Notes under the pieces: generated by a model | What the model saw: only the letters and a program-made list of their open reading frames with translations | What the model was told of the DNA's origin: nothing | Databases searched by the model: none | Source of the DNA: a virus | IMG/VR virus record: IMGVR_UViG_3300034789_000823 | Location: 1-33,967 of that record | Length of the DNA: 33,967 nucleotides | Strand: one strand, 5' to 3' | Program-made: the position numbers and the translations under genes | Shown here: positions 9,022 through 24,000 of the stretch, piece by piece | How positions within the stretch are numbered: the first letter of the stretch is position 1 | Layout: each line of letters begins with the position of its first letter

Positions 9022-12000
9022 GGATCTCTGGATCAACAATTTCTTCTCCATACAGACTGAGGTCTGGAGCAGTCCAATCATCGGGGACTGTGCTGTCAAC
9101 TTGTACTCTAGGAGCAACATAACCACTTCCCTGACTCTGAAGTGTAACACCAGCAACACCAACTAATGCGCGGATGTTACCATCAAAACCAGAGATAGAA
9201 TCTAGTCTTACTGTAGGTCTGCTACTATATCCAGATCCACCAGAAGTAACATTAACTCTTGTGATATAACCGCTAGTTAATTGTGTATTAGCGATAGCAC
9301 CTTGACCGAAGACAGAACCAAGATAATCGAAAGTGATTAGAGAGTTTGAAGATTCAATAACCGCAACTTCACGATTTTCGGTTTCACCCTCAATCTCCAG
9401 AAGATCATTGACCTCAACAGGAGGAACAACAACTTCGGCATCAACGTCTGCCTCAGAACCGACGTAGGAGAATGCTACAAATGTAGATCCAACACGAGGA
9501 ATTTCGGAGAAGATGATTCTAGAACCAACAATCTCAAAACCAATTCCAGGTTCCTGAAGAACACCATTGATAGAAACAATAATATTATTTTCTGGACGAA
9601 TTGTGGAAGATTGTACACCATCCGTGAGCGTAAGTGAATAGAAGGAATCATTACGCTTGAGGTTGAATGATTGACGTAAAGAATCAAATTCAAACGAGAT
9701 ATCATCAAGTTGTCTCAGTTTACCAACATAGAATCCAGTGAAAGATGCACCAAGATCGGGGGGTTCAGTAAACTGAATTTTGTCAGAGAAAGCGGTGTAA
9801 GAATTCGCTGCACCAGGAGGTTGCAGAACACCATTGACAAAGATGAGCATATGACCCTCAGGATCGGGAAGATATTGAGTTCCATTGCTAAAGGAAAGAT
9901 CGAATAGAGTTTGAGTTCCATCGAAACCTCTGAAGAATCTCTTCACGCGAGCTTTCATCACTTTTCTCTGAAGAACAACAGATCTGTGATCTGCAGGACC
10001 GCGAAGACCATCTCTGTCAGCAAATGTGCCATTAACCTCTGTGATATAAAGTCTCTTATTGAGACCTGCAGGTCTGATATCTTGAATCCTTGCAGATGCT
10101 GCGCCAGCGTAATCAACCTTAGTTACGATAGTTCCAAGACCTTCCAGAACCGCACCACCAAGACCATAGTCACCAATCACATCACCGTTAGCAAAACTGC
10201 CTTCAACTTGAACGATGTAGATGTAACCATTATCAACATCAACTTCAGAGATAATTGCGTAAATGTTATTTTGCTTATTACCATTTACAACTTTGTGTAG
10301 ACGGTTACCCACGGTAAAGGTTCGGAACTGCTCGTTAGAGTTGTAATTGAATCCCAGTCTTGTGTGACCAGAGGAAGCAATTTTTTCACCAACTTGAAGA
10401 TCAAGACCCGCGTATTTACTAACAATTAAATATTCTTCAGAAGATGCTGGATAAACAACAGAGTTAACTTCTAAGGATCCTGTTAGAGTTTCAGTATCGA
10501 CAGTTAGTACACCGCCTTGATTATTAGTGACCGCTGCTTCATTTCTTGAGAACGTTACAGGATCTGCAATCGCTCCACTAGTAAATCCTTTAAAGGGAAT
10601 ATCAGCGATAAAGGAACCTTTAAGATCAATTATATGTAAACGATCTTCGATCGTAGAGTTAATATCAATTGTTGCTGATGTAGCAGGTGCATCTTCAATA
10701 ACTTCAATTGCATCATTAATAGCAAATGTTCCTGCGGTAACTTCAACATCCAGATAAGTAAAGTTTGTATCGCTAGTTAATCCATAGATAACACCCGTTA
10801 CAGCAGCATCTGCAGTCTTTTTAATTGTTTGGTTAACAAGGAAAGGTCCGTTTTGAATACTAGCATTTGTGAGACGGAATCTCTTATACACCTTGACAAC
10901 TTTTCCTTGATTTTCAACGATTGATTGAACTTCAGCACGAGAGTTAGAACCAAGAGCGTAGATAAAGTCAGAACCAATAACTTCGCCACTAATACCAACG
11001 GGAATATCACGTTCACCATATTTTTTAGTAAGAGTTGGAATACCATTAACAGTTGTAATAGTAGTGTAGTAAGCACTAGATCTTAACTGCTCAGTAATAA
11101 TATTCAAACTCTTCTTGGCAACACCAAAGATAGAATTTGGATTATAATTTGATGAAATACCAGCATCATAGAACTTAGTAAATCCTGCATTGGGAGAAGG
11201 ATTGGCAAGTTGATTATTTAATGCCTGACGAATATATTCTTCAATCAAACTAATTGAATATTTCTTGATATTGAATTCTGCATTCGCATAGAATTCTTCA
11301 CCAGATTGAGAAACATAAGTTCCAAGTGCTGAAGATCCTAACTTAGCACCCCAAACAAGGAATCCAGGATTACCAGCGAGATCAAGAATGTACAACGATC
11401 CTGTATTGCTAAGGAAAGAATTTCCAGGACCATCATCATCGTAACGAGAAGTGCCGTAAAGTTTTGAATTAGAAATTGCTACAGCCCAACCAAACTGATC
11501 AGCGGATGATTCATCTCCAGAAGTGAAGACCGTTTGATTAGTTCCATCCAGATCATAAAGAACGACAGTACCAGAAGAACTAGGTTTACCAGATGCTTCA
11601 TCAGATCTTGCACCAACTGCAAGTTTACCATTACCAATCGCAACAGAGGAACCGAAATAATCACTACTTCCAACTGTTGATGGAGGAGTTAGACTTATCT
11701 CACCAGAACCATCAATATTGTAGACCCAAGCAGCACCTTTATTACTGGTCCCACCAGGATCAGCATAGGAAGAACTGACTAAGATCTTACCCTCACCAAC
11801 TGCAACCTGTCTACCGAAGTTTGCATTTGCGTATGCACTGCTATCAGTAATTTTAACTTCACCTGTGCCATCTAAGTTATAGACATACACAGAACCAGAT
11901 CCACTCTGACTATTGTCATCATCATAAGGGGAACCAACAACCAGTTTATTGTTTCCTACTGCAACAGAGTAACCAAAGTAATCATAATCTGCTTCATCCG

Positions 12001-15000
12001 AAGCAGTAATTTCTTGAATAAAATCACCAGTATTTACATTATATACCTGAACTGCACCTCTTCGTGTTCCATTGCCAGATCCAGGATCTCCATAATTACC
12101 AACAAATAACTTATCTCCACCAATCGCTATCGAGTAACCAAAGTAATCGTTAGTTACAACATTGTTGGGTTTGATAACTCTGGTTTCATTTGTTCCATCT
12201 AAATCGTAGATGTATACTGCACCAGCATTACTTCTAGAACTGTGGTTTTCATATGGTGCCGCAATCGCAAGTTTATTATCACCAACTGCCACTCTAAAAC
12301 CAAAGTAAGCACCAGATTGAACTACAGATGGTAGAATCTTAATCTGAGTATTAACGGGATCACTTTCAGAAGAAACATATGCAGAACCTGAAGAGTTCTG
12401 ACCACTAATATCATCATAAGGGGCACCGACGAGTACCTTTCCGTCACCTACTGCGACTGAGTATCCGTAATAAGAATTGGATGCGATAGTTGGATTATTT
12501 GGTCCATCAAAACCATTAAGTTCAATAGAATTAGAGGAAGCAGTAAAGGACTGATTACCATTTAAATCCTTCATAATAATTCTAGTTCTGAAAGTGCTGA
12601 AACCAAATCCAAATCTAACGGTGAGGTATACACGATACCAACCACCACCAAACGGAATTGCACCATGATCAAGGACAGTAACAGATCCATTAGATTGATT
12701 GAAGAGTGAACCAATAGATCCTGTGACAAGATCAACATCAAAGAATACCTGATTAGATCCATCAAGTAATGTGTTAAATCTAATAGAATTATACTGTGCT
12801 GCCTTAATAAAGATAGATGTGCTATATGTTTGAGTATCTAAATCAGCACCAGTATCAAATGTAGTGGTTCCGCTATCAAATCTAGTTCCCGTTCCGTCAA
12901 ATGTAGTGTAAGAAGACAGAGAGTAATCTCTGTGCAATTCCTTAGTTCCAGCTACATCAGTAGTAATACCAAACTTATCTGCAGTATTTGTATTATCTGG
13001 AGCAAGACCAACATTAGGAGTTACTAGAGCTCTAGTTGCAACCCATCCAGAATTATACTGTTCAGGATTTGTCCACAAATTAAGACTTGTTACTGAACCC
13101 TCAATCAAAGAGGAAATGCCAGCAGCACTCTCAATAGTTCTTACAGTAGAAATATTATTATACCAAGGATATGTGTTACTAGGAACAAGATCAACAACAC
13201 ATGTAGAAAGTGTGAGTGAACCAGTCAGAGTATCACCAGTAACAACATTGCCACCCGTAAACGTGCTGGTAACTAGGAGATTACCTTGCGCGTAAAGTAC
13301 AGTCGCTGTATATCCATTACCAGTGGTGACGGTTTCACCTTCTGAGAAATTACCAACTGTTGAAGAAACTGTAAGACCATAAGAATCGGTAGACTCAGTA
13401 GTATCAGTAGTCATCAAATCATATTGAATATTATTCAATAATTCATCGACAAACGTATCATACTGCCAACTTCCAGAACCAAACTGAGTTCCAATAATAG
13501 AAGCAAGTTCTGCTTTGTAATATGCTTTGTTAAATCCAATATTCTTATATCCAGATCTTGCTTCATTACCACCAGGTGTGATTGCTCTTAGAGCAATATT
13601 TACAAGTTCGATCATGTCACAAGAAACTTTAACCTCATCGGTCATAGTCAAAGCGTCACGATAAGCACTGCCATTATTGTTACCAACGCCAGCATATACC
13701 GCTTGATATTGATTACCAGTTACTCCCTCATTATTGTTGTAAAGAAGATTTAATATTGCAAACTCAGCAAGTTCCTTAATTTGCTCAACTGCAAAGTTAA
13801 AGATGTAAAGTTCGTCAGTAACAGTGATGACTTTCTTCTGAGCATCTAAGAATAATTCAAGTTCAGCAATAGTGCTGTTGTTTCCACCAGTTTGAAGATC
13901 AGAAATAATTGCGATAATGATATTCTTAATATAAGAATCATAATCTCCAGAGTTCAGAGTAAATGCTTGATAAGTATTGCCTCCAACTGTATATGTGTTC
14001 TCGGCATCAATTCTACCAACAATCTCTTCTGCAATATAATCTCTATTGAAATAAAGTCTATCTGCAGCAATATTATAATCTTCGTCAGTAGGTGCAATGA
14101 TATCATTAATGGTCTGGAAAAGTGTGTCGATTGCAGACTCAACGTTTGCACAACCACCCGCTGTGCTTACTGCGTTTGCAGCAGCACTTACAAATGTATG
14201 AACATATTGATCAGATGCAGAAGACGCACCAACATTTACTGTGATTGTTGTTGCAGTAGTAGCAATAATCTCAAGTTTTGCGCCAGATGCAGGATCAGTT
14301 GTTCTTGGATATGTGTGGTTTGTAGCATTACTATTCTGTGAGCAGGTAAACGTCAGAGAATTATCTGCAATTGTAATACGGCGTCCTAAAGCAAGACCAT
14401 GTGTTCCAATAGTAAGAACCAGAAGACCATTTGCAGGATCATAAGTTGCACCTGTAGGTGTGAAATTAACTACAGCATCATTAGTAATACCCCAATCACC
14501 AGTAATAATGTCATCTGTATTATCATAAGTTAAATCTCCATTAATTGCTTGCTTAGCATATACTGCAAGACGATCATGAGCATAGACAGACTGCCAAACT
14601 TGCTTACGAATATGTTGAAGTTCGCCATTTGTATTCACATAGAACTTAGAAACAGTAACAGTATTTGCGTTGCCACCAAATTCTAAATCATTTGCAACTT
14701 CTGCAAGAATCAATGCCATATCAGTCTTACAACGGAGTGTACCGTCACCACTACCATTTTGATTTCTAGGCATCTCTGTTGCAAGATCGGGATATCTAGT
14801 GATCAGATCATATGCAGCTTTATCTACAATAACAGCAGAGTTTGCACGAATCAGATTTGCAGCATCACGATATCTGTAACGAGCGTCAGTATCAATTTGA
14901 TGTGTGTAGATATAATCATCCGTTCCATTATGAGCAGTTGCAGTCAAAGGAACTTCATAGAATGCATCAATTCTACCACCAATAAATTCACGAGCAGGTT

Positions 15001-18000
15001 CAACCTTAGTAACAACACCAAGGTGATCTCTATTTGTATCATTAGTAGTGGTTCCGCTACCTTCTTCAATAGTGTCAATAATAATGTCCATGAGGTTATT
15101 GACAGCAGACTTAACATCAGCACAATCACCAGATGTGAAATTAGACTTCTTGATAGCACCAGTGGTTGCACTGATAAATTGGTGAGTATATTGTGCTCCG
15201 CTTGGAGATGCACCAACATTCACAGTAAATGTATTAGTATCCGCTGCGCTGATTCTCAGAACTTGATTATATGCGATTGGATCAGAAGGTCTTGGATGTA
15301 CAATAGGACACTTGTAACCATCACTAGAACACTTAAATGTCAAAGACAGTGGTTCAAAGTATACAAAGTCACTGGTTGTCAATCCATGACCATTTGATGT
15401 AATAACCATATCGCCAGTAGCAGCATTATAGTTAATAGCAGTTGGAGTATACGCTGTTAAGGTTGCATAATTTGATTCAGTGATAGTTGTATCAGTAATC
15501 TGTCTCAATCCATGAGATCCCTGAACAGTAATCAGAGCATTGTTAATAATGCTGTCAAGCAAAGTCTTTGTTGTATTGTGTGCTGTAATCAACGCCGCTT
15601 CTTCACCAATAAATGATGTTAGAGAAGTAATAGGTAGAGTTGTTCTATCAACAAATGTATTTGCTTGATCCCATGTATGACTGTTACTTGCATTTCTAAT
15701 ATCTTGTGCAACTGCACTCATTGCATTCTTAAGAGGTGCTAAGAATGCCGCACTAGAAGCACCTTGAGTAAACTGATAAACTGCAACTTTACCACTACTG
15801 TTAACATTATTAGTATCTGCATTATGAGCACCAACAACAAATCTATTAGATCCAACATCCATGCTTTGAGGATCTGAACCCCAATAATCGAAGTTTGCTG
15901 CTTCCGAAAGAGGAAGTTTAATTTCATTCGTTCCGTCTAAATCATAGGAATAAATGATACCTGTTCCACTTCTACCATCTTCTTCTGCATATCTTGCAGC
16001 AACAAAGATCTTATCTATACCAACTGCAACAGCAGAACCAAACTGATCACCCGTAGCAGCGTCAGATGGAGTAATAATGATTTCATTAGTGCCATCTAAG
16101 TTATAGACGTAAACTTTACCAGATGAACCTCCAGAAGGATCATCATACTGAGCACCAACAACAACTCTATTACTTCCGATAGCGATTGAACGACCGAACT
16201 GATCATTATTGGTTCCATCAGATGCAGTAAGTTTTACCTGACCTGTACCATCAAGGTTGAAGACATATGCTGATCCAGAAGAACTTCCGTTATCATCATC
16301 GTAAGGAGCACCAACTGCAAGTTTACTATTGCCGATACCAATCGAATAACCAAAATAATCACTAGTTGCTCGATCAGAAGCAGTAACTTTTACTTGATTA
16401 GTTCCATCAGTATCAAAGACATAAACTGCACCACGATAATTATCATCACCATATGCACCAACCGCAACTTTATTATCTCCACATGCTGTAGACCAACCGA
16501 AATATTCGTATGATTGAGCAGGTGAAGGTGTCAATGTAACTTGATTAGTTCCATCTTCATCAAAGATATATGCTCTACCAGATTGTGAACCATTGGGATC
16601 GTCATAAGGAGCACCAACAACAATCTTACTACTACCAGCAGCAACAGAATGACCAAATCTATCATTTGTTCCAGATGCTGAAGGAGCAAAGACCTTAATT
16701 TCATTTTCACCATTGAGATCAGTGATATAAATTGCACCTCTGTTATCAAAACCACTATCATCAGCACCAAAGGAACCTGTTACGATTTTATTAGTTCCTA
16801 CTGCAACTGAATAACCATAATATGTGAAGGAATTATAATCTGATGCACGAACGATTGTAGGTTGATTGACAGTATCCAACTCGAATGGTAAAGAACTTGC
16901 TGTTCTATCTGCAACTTCTCTAGAAACGAAGTCCAAGTTAGATTCAATCAAATCTGCAGCATTGTAATACCTGTGAATTCTACCCTCATATCCTCTAGGA
17001 GAAGTTCCAACATTTACAGTGACTGTAGTTCCAGTTACTGCGGTTACATTTAGCGTAGCACCAAATGCAGGATCGGTTGAACGAGGATATGTGTGATTTG
17101 TAGCAAAATTATCTCTATCACAAGTGAATGTTAAGGAGTTTGCTGCAATGGTAAGTGTAGAAGAAGTTGTGTAACTATGAGATCCGATTGTAAGTACAAG
17201 ATTTCCTGTAGCAGAATCATAAGTTACATCAGTTGGAGTTTTATTATCACCATCAATAGTAACTGCATTTGTAGAGGCACTTACGAACTGGTGAATTCCA
17301 CCATAAAGTTTGCTGGACTCAGTGATAGCATCATTATTAAAGTATTCATAATTTGTAAATGCTTCAGCACCCGACCAATCTTGAGTATGAGTATCACCAT
17401 AAGCACCATCGAAGTGAAGAAGTAAAACTGTATCAGTATCTCCTTGATGCATCTTAGGAGCAGTGAATGTTGATGTATAACGAGCAACAGTAGAAACCCT
17501 GAGATCGTCAACATAACCAGCCATTACCTGTGATGTAGTGTCATATGCTGCACCAACAGTAATAGGTTTGGTAGATCCATAGTTGTTGCTATCAGTATAT
17601 GTGCTTCCTTCTTGTGTTCCGTTCAAGAACATCTTAGTAGAAGTTCCAGTTCTAGAAATAGCAACGTGATACCAAGTATTAACTGCAAGAGCACTAGCAC
17701 CAGTAATTCGATTATTACCATTTACATAATAGTTCAGACCTGTTCCAGAGACATAGAGGTATGGAGAAAGTTCAGTTCCAGTAGTTCTAAAGTCGATGAT
17801 ACCCTGAGATCCAGAAACACTGTTCAGTTTAATCCAGCACTCAATCGTGAAATCACCTGTACCAAAACCAAATTCAGTAGAAGTTGGGATTGTGATATAT
17901 TCATCGATAGGAACTGCACCAACGTTGATTGTAATTGTTGTTGCAGATACTGCTGAGATATTGCGTGCAGAACCAGCAGCAGGATCAGTGGAGCGAGGAT

Positions 18001-21000
18001 ATGCCTTATTGGAAGTATTGTTATCTTGAGCACATGTGAAGACTACACCATCATTTGCAATGGTAACGCTATCTGATGTGGTAAGAGAGTGCGTGCCAAT
18101 CTCAATAACCATGAGTCCTGTCAGAGGATCATATGTGGTTCCTGTAGCAGCAGTGAAAGGACCACTACCACCGCCAGTGACAGTGATGGCATCAGCAACA
18201 CCACTTACGAAAGTATGGGCAGAAGTTCCAGGAGACAATGCAAGAGCACCACTACCATACTTTTTATTGTATGTGTTGATAGTTGACTTAACAAAGTTAA
18301 CCTGATGATAATCAGCACCATTTCTTTGACATCTACCAATCTTGCCAAGATAAATTGTATTTCTTGCTTGACTGAAACCAATGATTTCTGCTTTGGTATC
18401 ACGGGTTCTAATTACATCACCCTCACGGAAGAAACCATCGCCCTGTTTATCAGTAAAGGTTAGTTTTCTAACAGTAATTTCATCGCCTGCAGCAAATTCA
18501 CCAGTGTTGCTGGAATAATTGAATCTGTAATTTCTAATAATTTCATTATCTTGGAATGTTCCAGTAACATTGTCATAAGACAAGATATTATTACTGATAA
18601 TTTCGTTATTGGGGAAGTCAGAGTTAAATGCTAAAGTTGTATCAGTGAAATCAACAATATTAACCTGAGACTTAGAAATATCATCTAGAATAACATTAGG
18701 ATATTCAGTAGACGTTCTTCTATTGAATAGAAGACCGAAGAATGAAGATCCATCAGAGATATTGACCTGTTCAATAAATGCTTGTGTGCTGGGATCTTGA
18801 TATGCAGATGTAGATGTAACTTGAGCAACAACACCAGATTTTGCACCAATAATAGTATCATTTAACTGAATGTCGAAGAGACCTACAGTAGACTGATATG
18901 TACCAGTTGTCTTACTAAGAGTAAGTGCATTGGTTATGGAAATATCAGTTCCATAGAAGGGAGTGTCTTCTTGATGAGAGATACTAGCAGTTCCTAACTG
19001 TGCTCTAGAAACCTGAATAGTAGTAGACTCTGGACCATTTGAAATACCATTAATTAGGATAATTTCAGATCCGATCTGATATGTTTCACCTAAGACAAAC
19101 GTTCCAGCATCAACAGGAGTATCTGTAGGATTGGTTGCATTAATAGTTTCAATAGTAGTTGTAGCAGCACCAATAGTATAACGAAGTTTTGCAATAGGAG
19201 TTTCTTGACCAGTTTCAAGGTTGATTTGCTCAACTCTTGCAACATCACCTGTCAGGTTAGTGATGGTCTCATTAAACTCAAACAAACCATTATTTGCAAT
19301 ATCTGTAATCGTATTCAAGTTAGCAGCAAATCCAGTAGCACTAACTTGGCAAAGTTCACCAGACTGGAAAGTTCCCTCTGTAACGAAACCAATAATATCA
19401 TCGCCCTCTACCTTAGTAACTGTCAAACGAGCACCAGATACAATACCAACAAGTGTATTGTTGATAACTGGGAAAATACCACTGACATTAGTAAACGTTA
19501 GTCTCTTAGTCTGAATTTGATTAATAGTGATATTTACATATTTGACACTAGCAGGTGGTTGAGGTGGTTCAGCAAATACAATAGAATCACCTTGAATTTC
19601 AAAAGATGAACCAGGATTCTGAGCAACACCGTTGAGGTTGATCAAAATTTGATTTGCATTTGCAATGACAGGATTACCATCAACTGTCATAGGGAATGAC
19701 GTTCTCTCACCATCAAAGAGATTTGAAACATCATCCAAACGTTGAACAACAGAAGTAAGGATGTTCTCAGAAGAAGTCAATCTCTTTTGACGGAACAGAA
19801 CCTCTGTATTATTGAACTCGGAATAAATTGGTTCTGCAAGAGCAAAGGATTGAATATTAGGAACAATCGCATCTCTAGCGAGTTCAACAGACTTGGTTAA
19901 TTCAAAATCAGTTTCTTTATTAGGAATGAAACTATACTCATTAAGATTCAGTTCACCAAAGACTTTGAAGGATGCGGGGTGTACATTCTTGATAAGAATT
20001 TCTTTCCAGTCATCGATAGAAACAGAAGACTGAACCGCATAAGAGAAGTCTTGATAATAATAAGAGTCTTGAATCTTCTGAATGATTTCAGAAGGTTTAC
20101 CAACATCATCGATGAATTGACCAGTAGTCTTAGTAATAGAACCAATTTCAAGAACACCCTTAGCAATGTTCAGATCACTAATAACACCAGAAGATTTAGA
20201 AATAACACCAGTGATAGATTGACCTTCGATGAATTCACCATCATAATCAACAATCTTGACGATTCTAGGACCAACTTGCCAACCACTGTTAGTAGAAACA
20301 AAACCAGTTGCAGTTGCTTGATCAAAAGATGGACCTTGATATACAAGTTCACCTTCTAAGAAAGTAGATGTAATAACATTTGCTGTTGCAGCAGCACCAA
20401 AAGATTCAGTTAATACTTGCTGACGACCTGTGCCAGCGTTTACAAATCCAATTGCATCACCAAGTTCTGCGTTTGCTTGAGTGATTGCAAGTTTTAATTG
20501 ATCATCTTCTAAAGAGTTTGCAGTTCCAGAGATTGCATAATATGTTGTATTACCATTCAGTCTACCAAGAGCACCTGCTGCTAATGGATATTCAATACCT
20601 TCACCAGTATCAATGGAGTTCAGAGTGACCTCAGCACCGTTCTGAATGCCATGTGGGAAAGCAAACTGTAAAAGACCCAAGTCAACGTTAACAACGTAGT
20701 TAAAGGACGATTTGAGTGCAATTGTGGGTGCAGAAGAATAACCAGCACCAGGATCTTTAACAATAATTTGATCAATACGACCATTCTTAATTGTTGCCTC
20801 AGCAATAGCACCAGATCCACCACCACCAGTAACTACAACTGCAGGTGCCTGAGAATAACCAGAACCAGGATCAGTAACGGTAATACTATCAAGAATATTA
20901 GTAGAGGTTAACTGTGCGTTGATTGGGAAAGTAATTTCTGGACGCAAAGTATAGTCATGAGAATAATCATAACCAAAGTTATTATTCTTGAGTTTCTTAA

Positions 21001-24000
21001 TCTTACCAATATTGTTACCTTGAGCAAATACAACTGCACCAGAACCTGAAGGAGGAATAACAACTTCTAATTCTGCACCAGATCCCGTAAGACCAGGACC
21101 AAGAATTCCAGGAACAGATACAATATCAATAGATGCTGTGGTATATCCCTTACCAGGAGATGTTACAGAAACTTTTTGAACTTGACCAGGAATGTTTACA
21201 CCCTCGTCAGTTGTACCATCAGCAACAGTAATTTCAACCAATCCACCTTCTCCATCACCTGCAATAGGAACACTTCTGTATACACCTACAGCATATTCAG
21301 TGCCAGGTTCTTTAATTTGAACTCTCTCAATCTGTCTAGTTGATTGAATACCAGTGATAACAGGAATCTTAGAGTAGAAACCACCACTGTTAACAATTCT
21401 AATGTCAGCAATAGCACTTACTGCTTTCTTAGAAGATGTGCTATATTTTGCGCGAGAAGTTGTTGCAACACCCTCTGGTTCGTTAATAAGAGGGAATTTC
21501 ATAGTAATAGGACCAGTTGTAATAGTCTCACCAGCAGTGCTACTTACTCTGAATGTTCCAAGATAAGGTGAATCAACAATATCAAGATAACTTCTACTTG
21601 CAATAGGAGAATCAGAACCAAGTCTTGAAGGATCAAAGTAATAAGAAATATTAGTAACAATGTCTCTATCAACTTTTAATTTAACAGTAGGAGTGGGTTG
21701 TCCTTCTCCCGTTACACCAGGAGTTCCAACTCTTTCGATAGAGTTAAAAGAATACTCCAGTTTAAACAAATTATCCTTAGAGAATGAAAGGTTGGTTCCA
21801 ACCATCGAGGAGTGACTAAGGTCAAACAGATATTGATGACCATAATACATCTTCAGAACAGGAGACTTAGCAAATATACTGACAGAAGATGCACTTGATG
21901 CAGGATCAGTTTGTGCAACTGCAGGTAACTTGTAAATAAATTCTCTAGAACTTACTACACGATCAACAGTAAATGATCCATCATATTCATCAAATACGTC
22001 TGAACCAATTTGTTGAGATGGATTACCATCAACAAAAATATTTTCTCCATCCGAGAGGTAATGTCTATCACTCGTGATAATATATACTTCATTAGTATTT
22101 GTAACAGCAGTACACTGAAGAACCTTATCTAAGGTAGTAATAATCGTTGCAGTAAGAACACCTGTCAAACCAGTGATTTGAGCGGTAGTAAATTCTGCAT
22201 TAAAGGTAATTTGATTTGAAGCGATAGTAACTACAGATCCAGGAATAAAAGTAGATCCACCAGCGATAGAATCAATTCTAATGCGATAGTTATCAGTATC
22301 AGTAGCATCATATGCACGGAATACTGCAAAGTCATCAAGATTACCCTGACCAGTAGATGCTGCAGGAGTTCTATTCAGATTAAAATCGTTTAAAGCAATA
22401 TCAAAGGTTCCAGGAGTTGTATTCTGAATAGTTGTAAAGGTATAATCCTTAATTTCATTAATATCAGTTGGAATGGGACCAACAATACCATAAGTGCTTG
22501 CTTCACTGAACTGTTCGGTCGAAAGTCTACCAGTGTTCAAATCATTGGACCAAGCATTATTATTAACCGCGACAAATACTTTATTATTAACTGTATCTGT
22601 GCTTAAAATATAACCACTGTTTACAAATGCACCAGCGGCAGTAGAAAGTTTTAATTTTGAACCAACTTTAAAATTGAAGCTCTGGTTAATGGTAAGTTCT
22701 TGAACATTATCAATTTTGATAGTGTTCGTAACCTTCATATAATATCTGTCCTTAACACTCGCAGTAACAGAAAGTTTTTGCGATCCAGGTGAAGGTACAG
22801 TTGCAGTTCTGGAACTCCAAATATCTGTGGTCTGAGTAATAGACTCACTATCTTGGAACATGTTGATTGTAGCATCGTCATAATCCAGATTCTGTAATCC
22901 TGACTCACCCAAAGCAAGACCAATATTAGTTACAGTGAGACCTACTCCAGTTACAGGAGTTACAGCAGTTCTAGTAAATGCTACATTGGTATTCGTATTT
23001 CCAGTTTTGGAACCAAGACGGGTGGAATCAGAATTCTTATCAGTTTTAAGGACCCAACCAATGTAATCAATATAATCATAACGACTGAGATAATTTGTAA
23101 AGAATGCAGTATCATTCCAAGTAATATTAAGACCAAATCCTCCAGAAGTAGGTAGAGCACCAGCATCACTAGGAGCAGTAGGGGTGATTGCTCTATTCTT
23201 GAGACGGATATTGTCGAGATAACCTTGGAACTGTTCATTTGAACGGAACTGTCCCAATGTACCGCTTCTACCAGGAATATTACCAAAGAACAGATCTTTA
23301 GAACCAAGAGAAGTATTTGTAATGGTTCCAGTAAAGACTTGGATACCATTTACATATCCAGTAAAGACATCACCTTCTTTCTTCAGACCAATAAACTGCC
23401 AAGTGTTATCAGCAAACATTGTTGTCTGAGTAGACTGAAGTGCCGAACCTGCAGAGTTCAAAGCAGTTACATTATTAGTAACTACAAGTTCAAGTCTTCC
23501 ACTACTTAAATCATAATACAACCAGAGACCACCAGTAGTGACTGTGGCATCACCGATTGCCATCAGGGTTACTTGTGTCTGACTGAAAGTATTGTATTCA
23601 GATCCATTCTTATAGACCATGAACTCACAAGTCCAATCACCAGCAAGTTTTGTTCCTAATTGTGCTGCGGGCATCTTGATTGCAGCATTTTCCCAAGATG
23701 AAGGAGATGCGGTTTGATAACCCTGAATAAGAGCAGATTCTGCTAAGAATCTTACAGATTCACCAGTGCTTAAGAAAGTAGGTGTGTAATGTGCAGTAAT
23801 ATCAGTAGTTTCGCCAGAACTAAATGGGAAGATAAACTCATTTCTATTCCAAGATGTCTGACCCATAGGATAAACATCACCAGAGTTATCAACTGCAAGA
23901 GCATTTACACTCAAACCTTCGATATTGTTAATAGTAAAGGCATTGTTGGTTTGCTTAACCATCTTGCCATCATAATCAATTTTAACAGTATCTACAGTCT

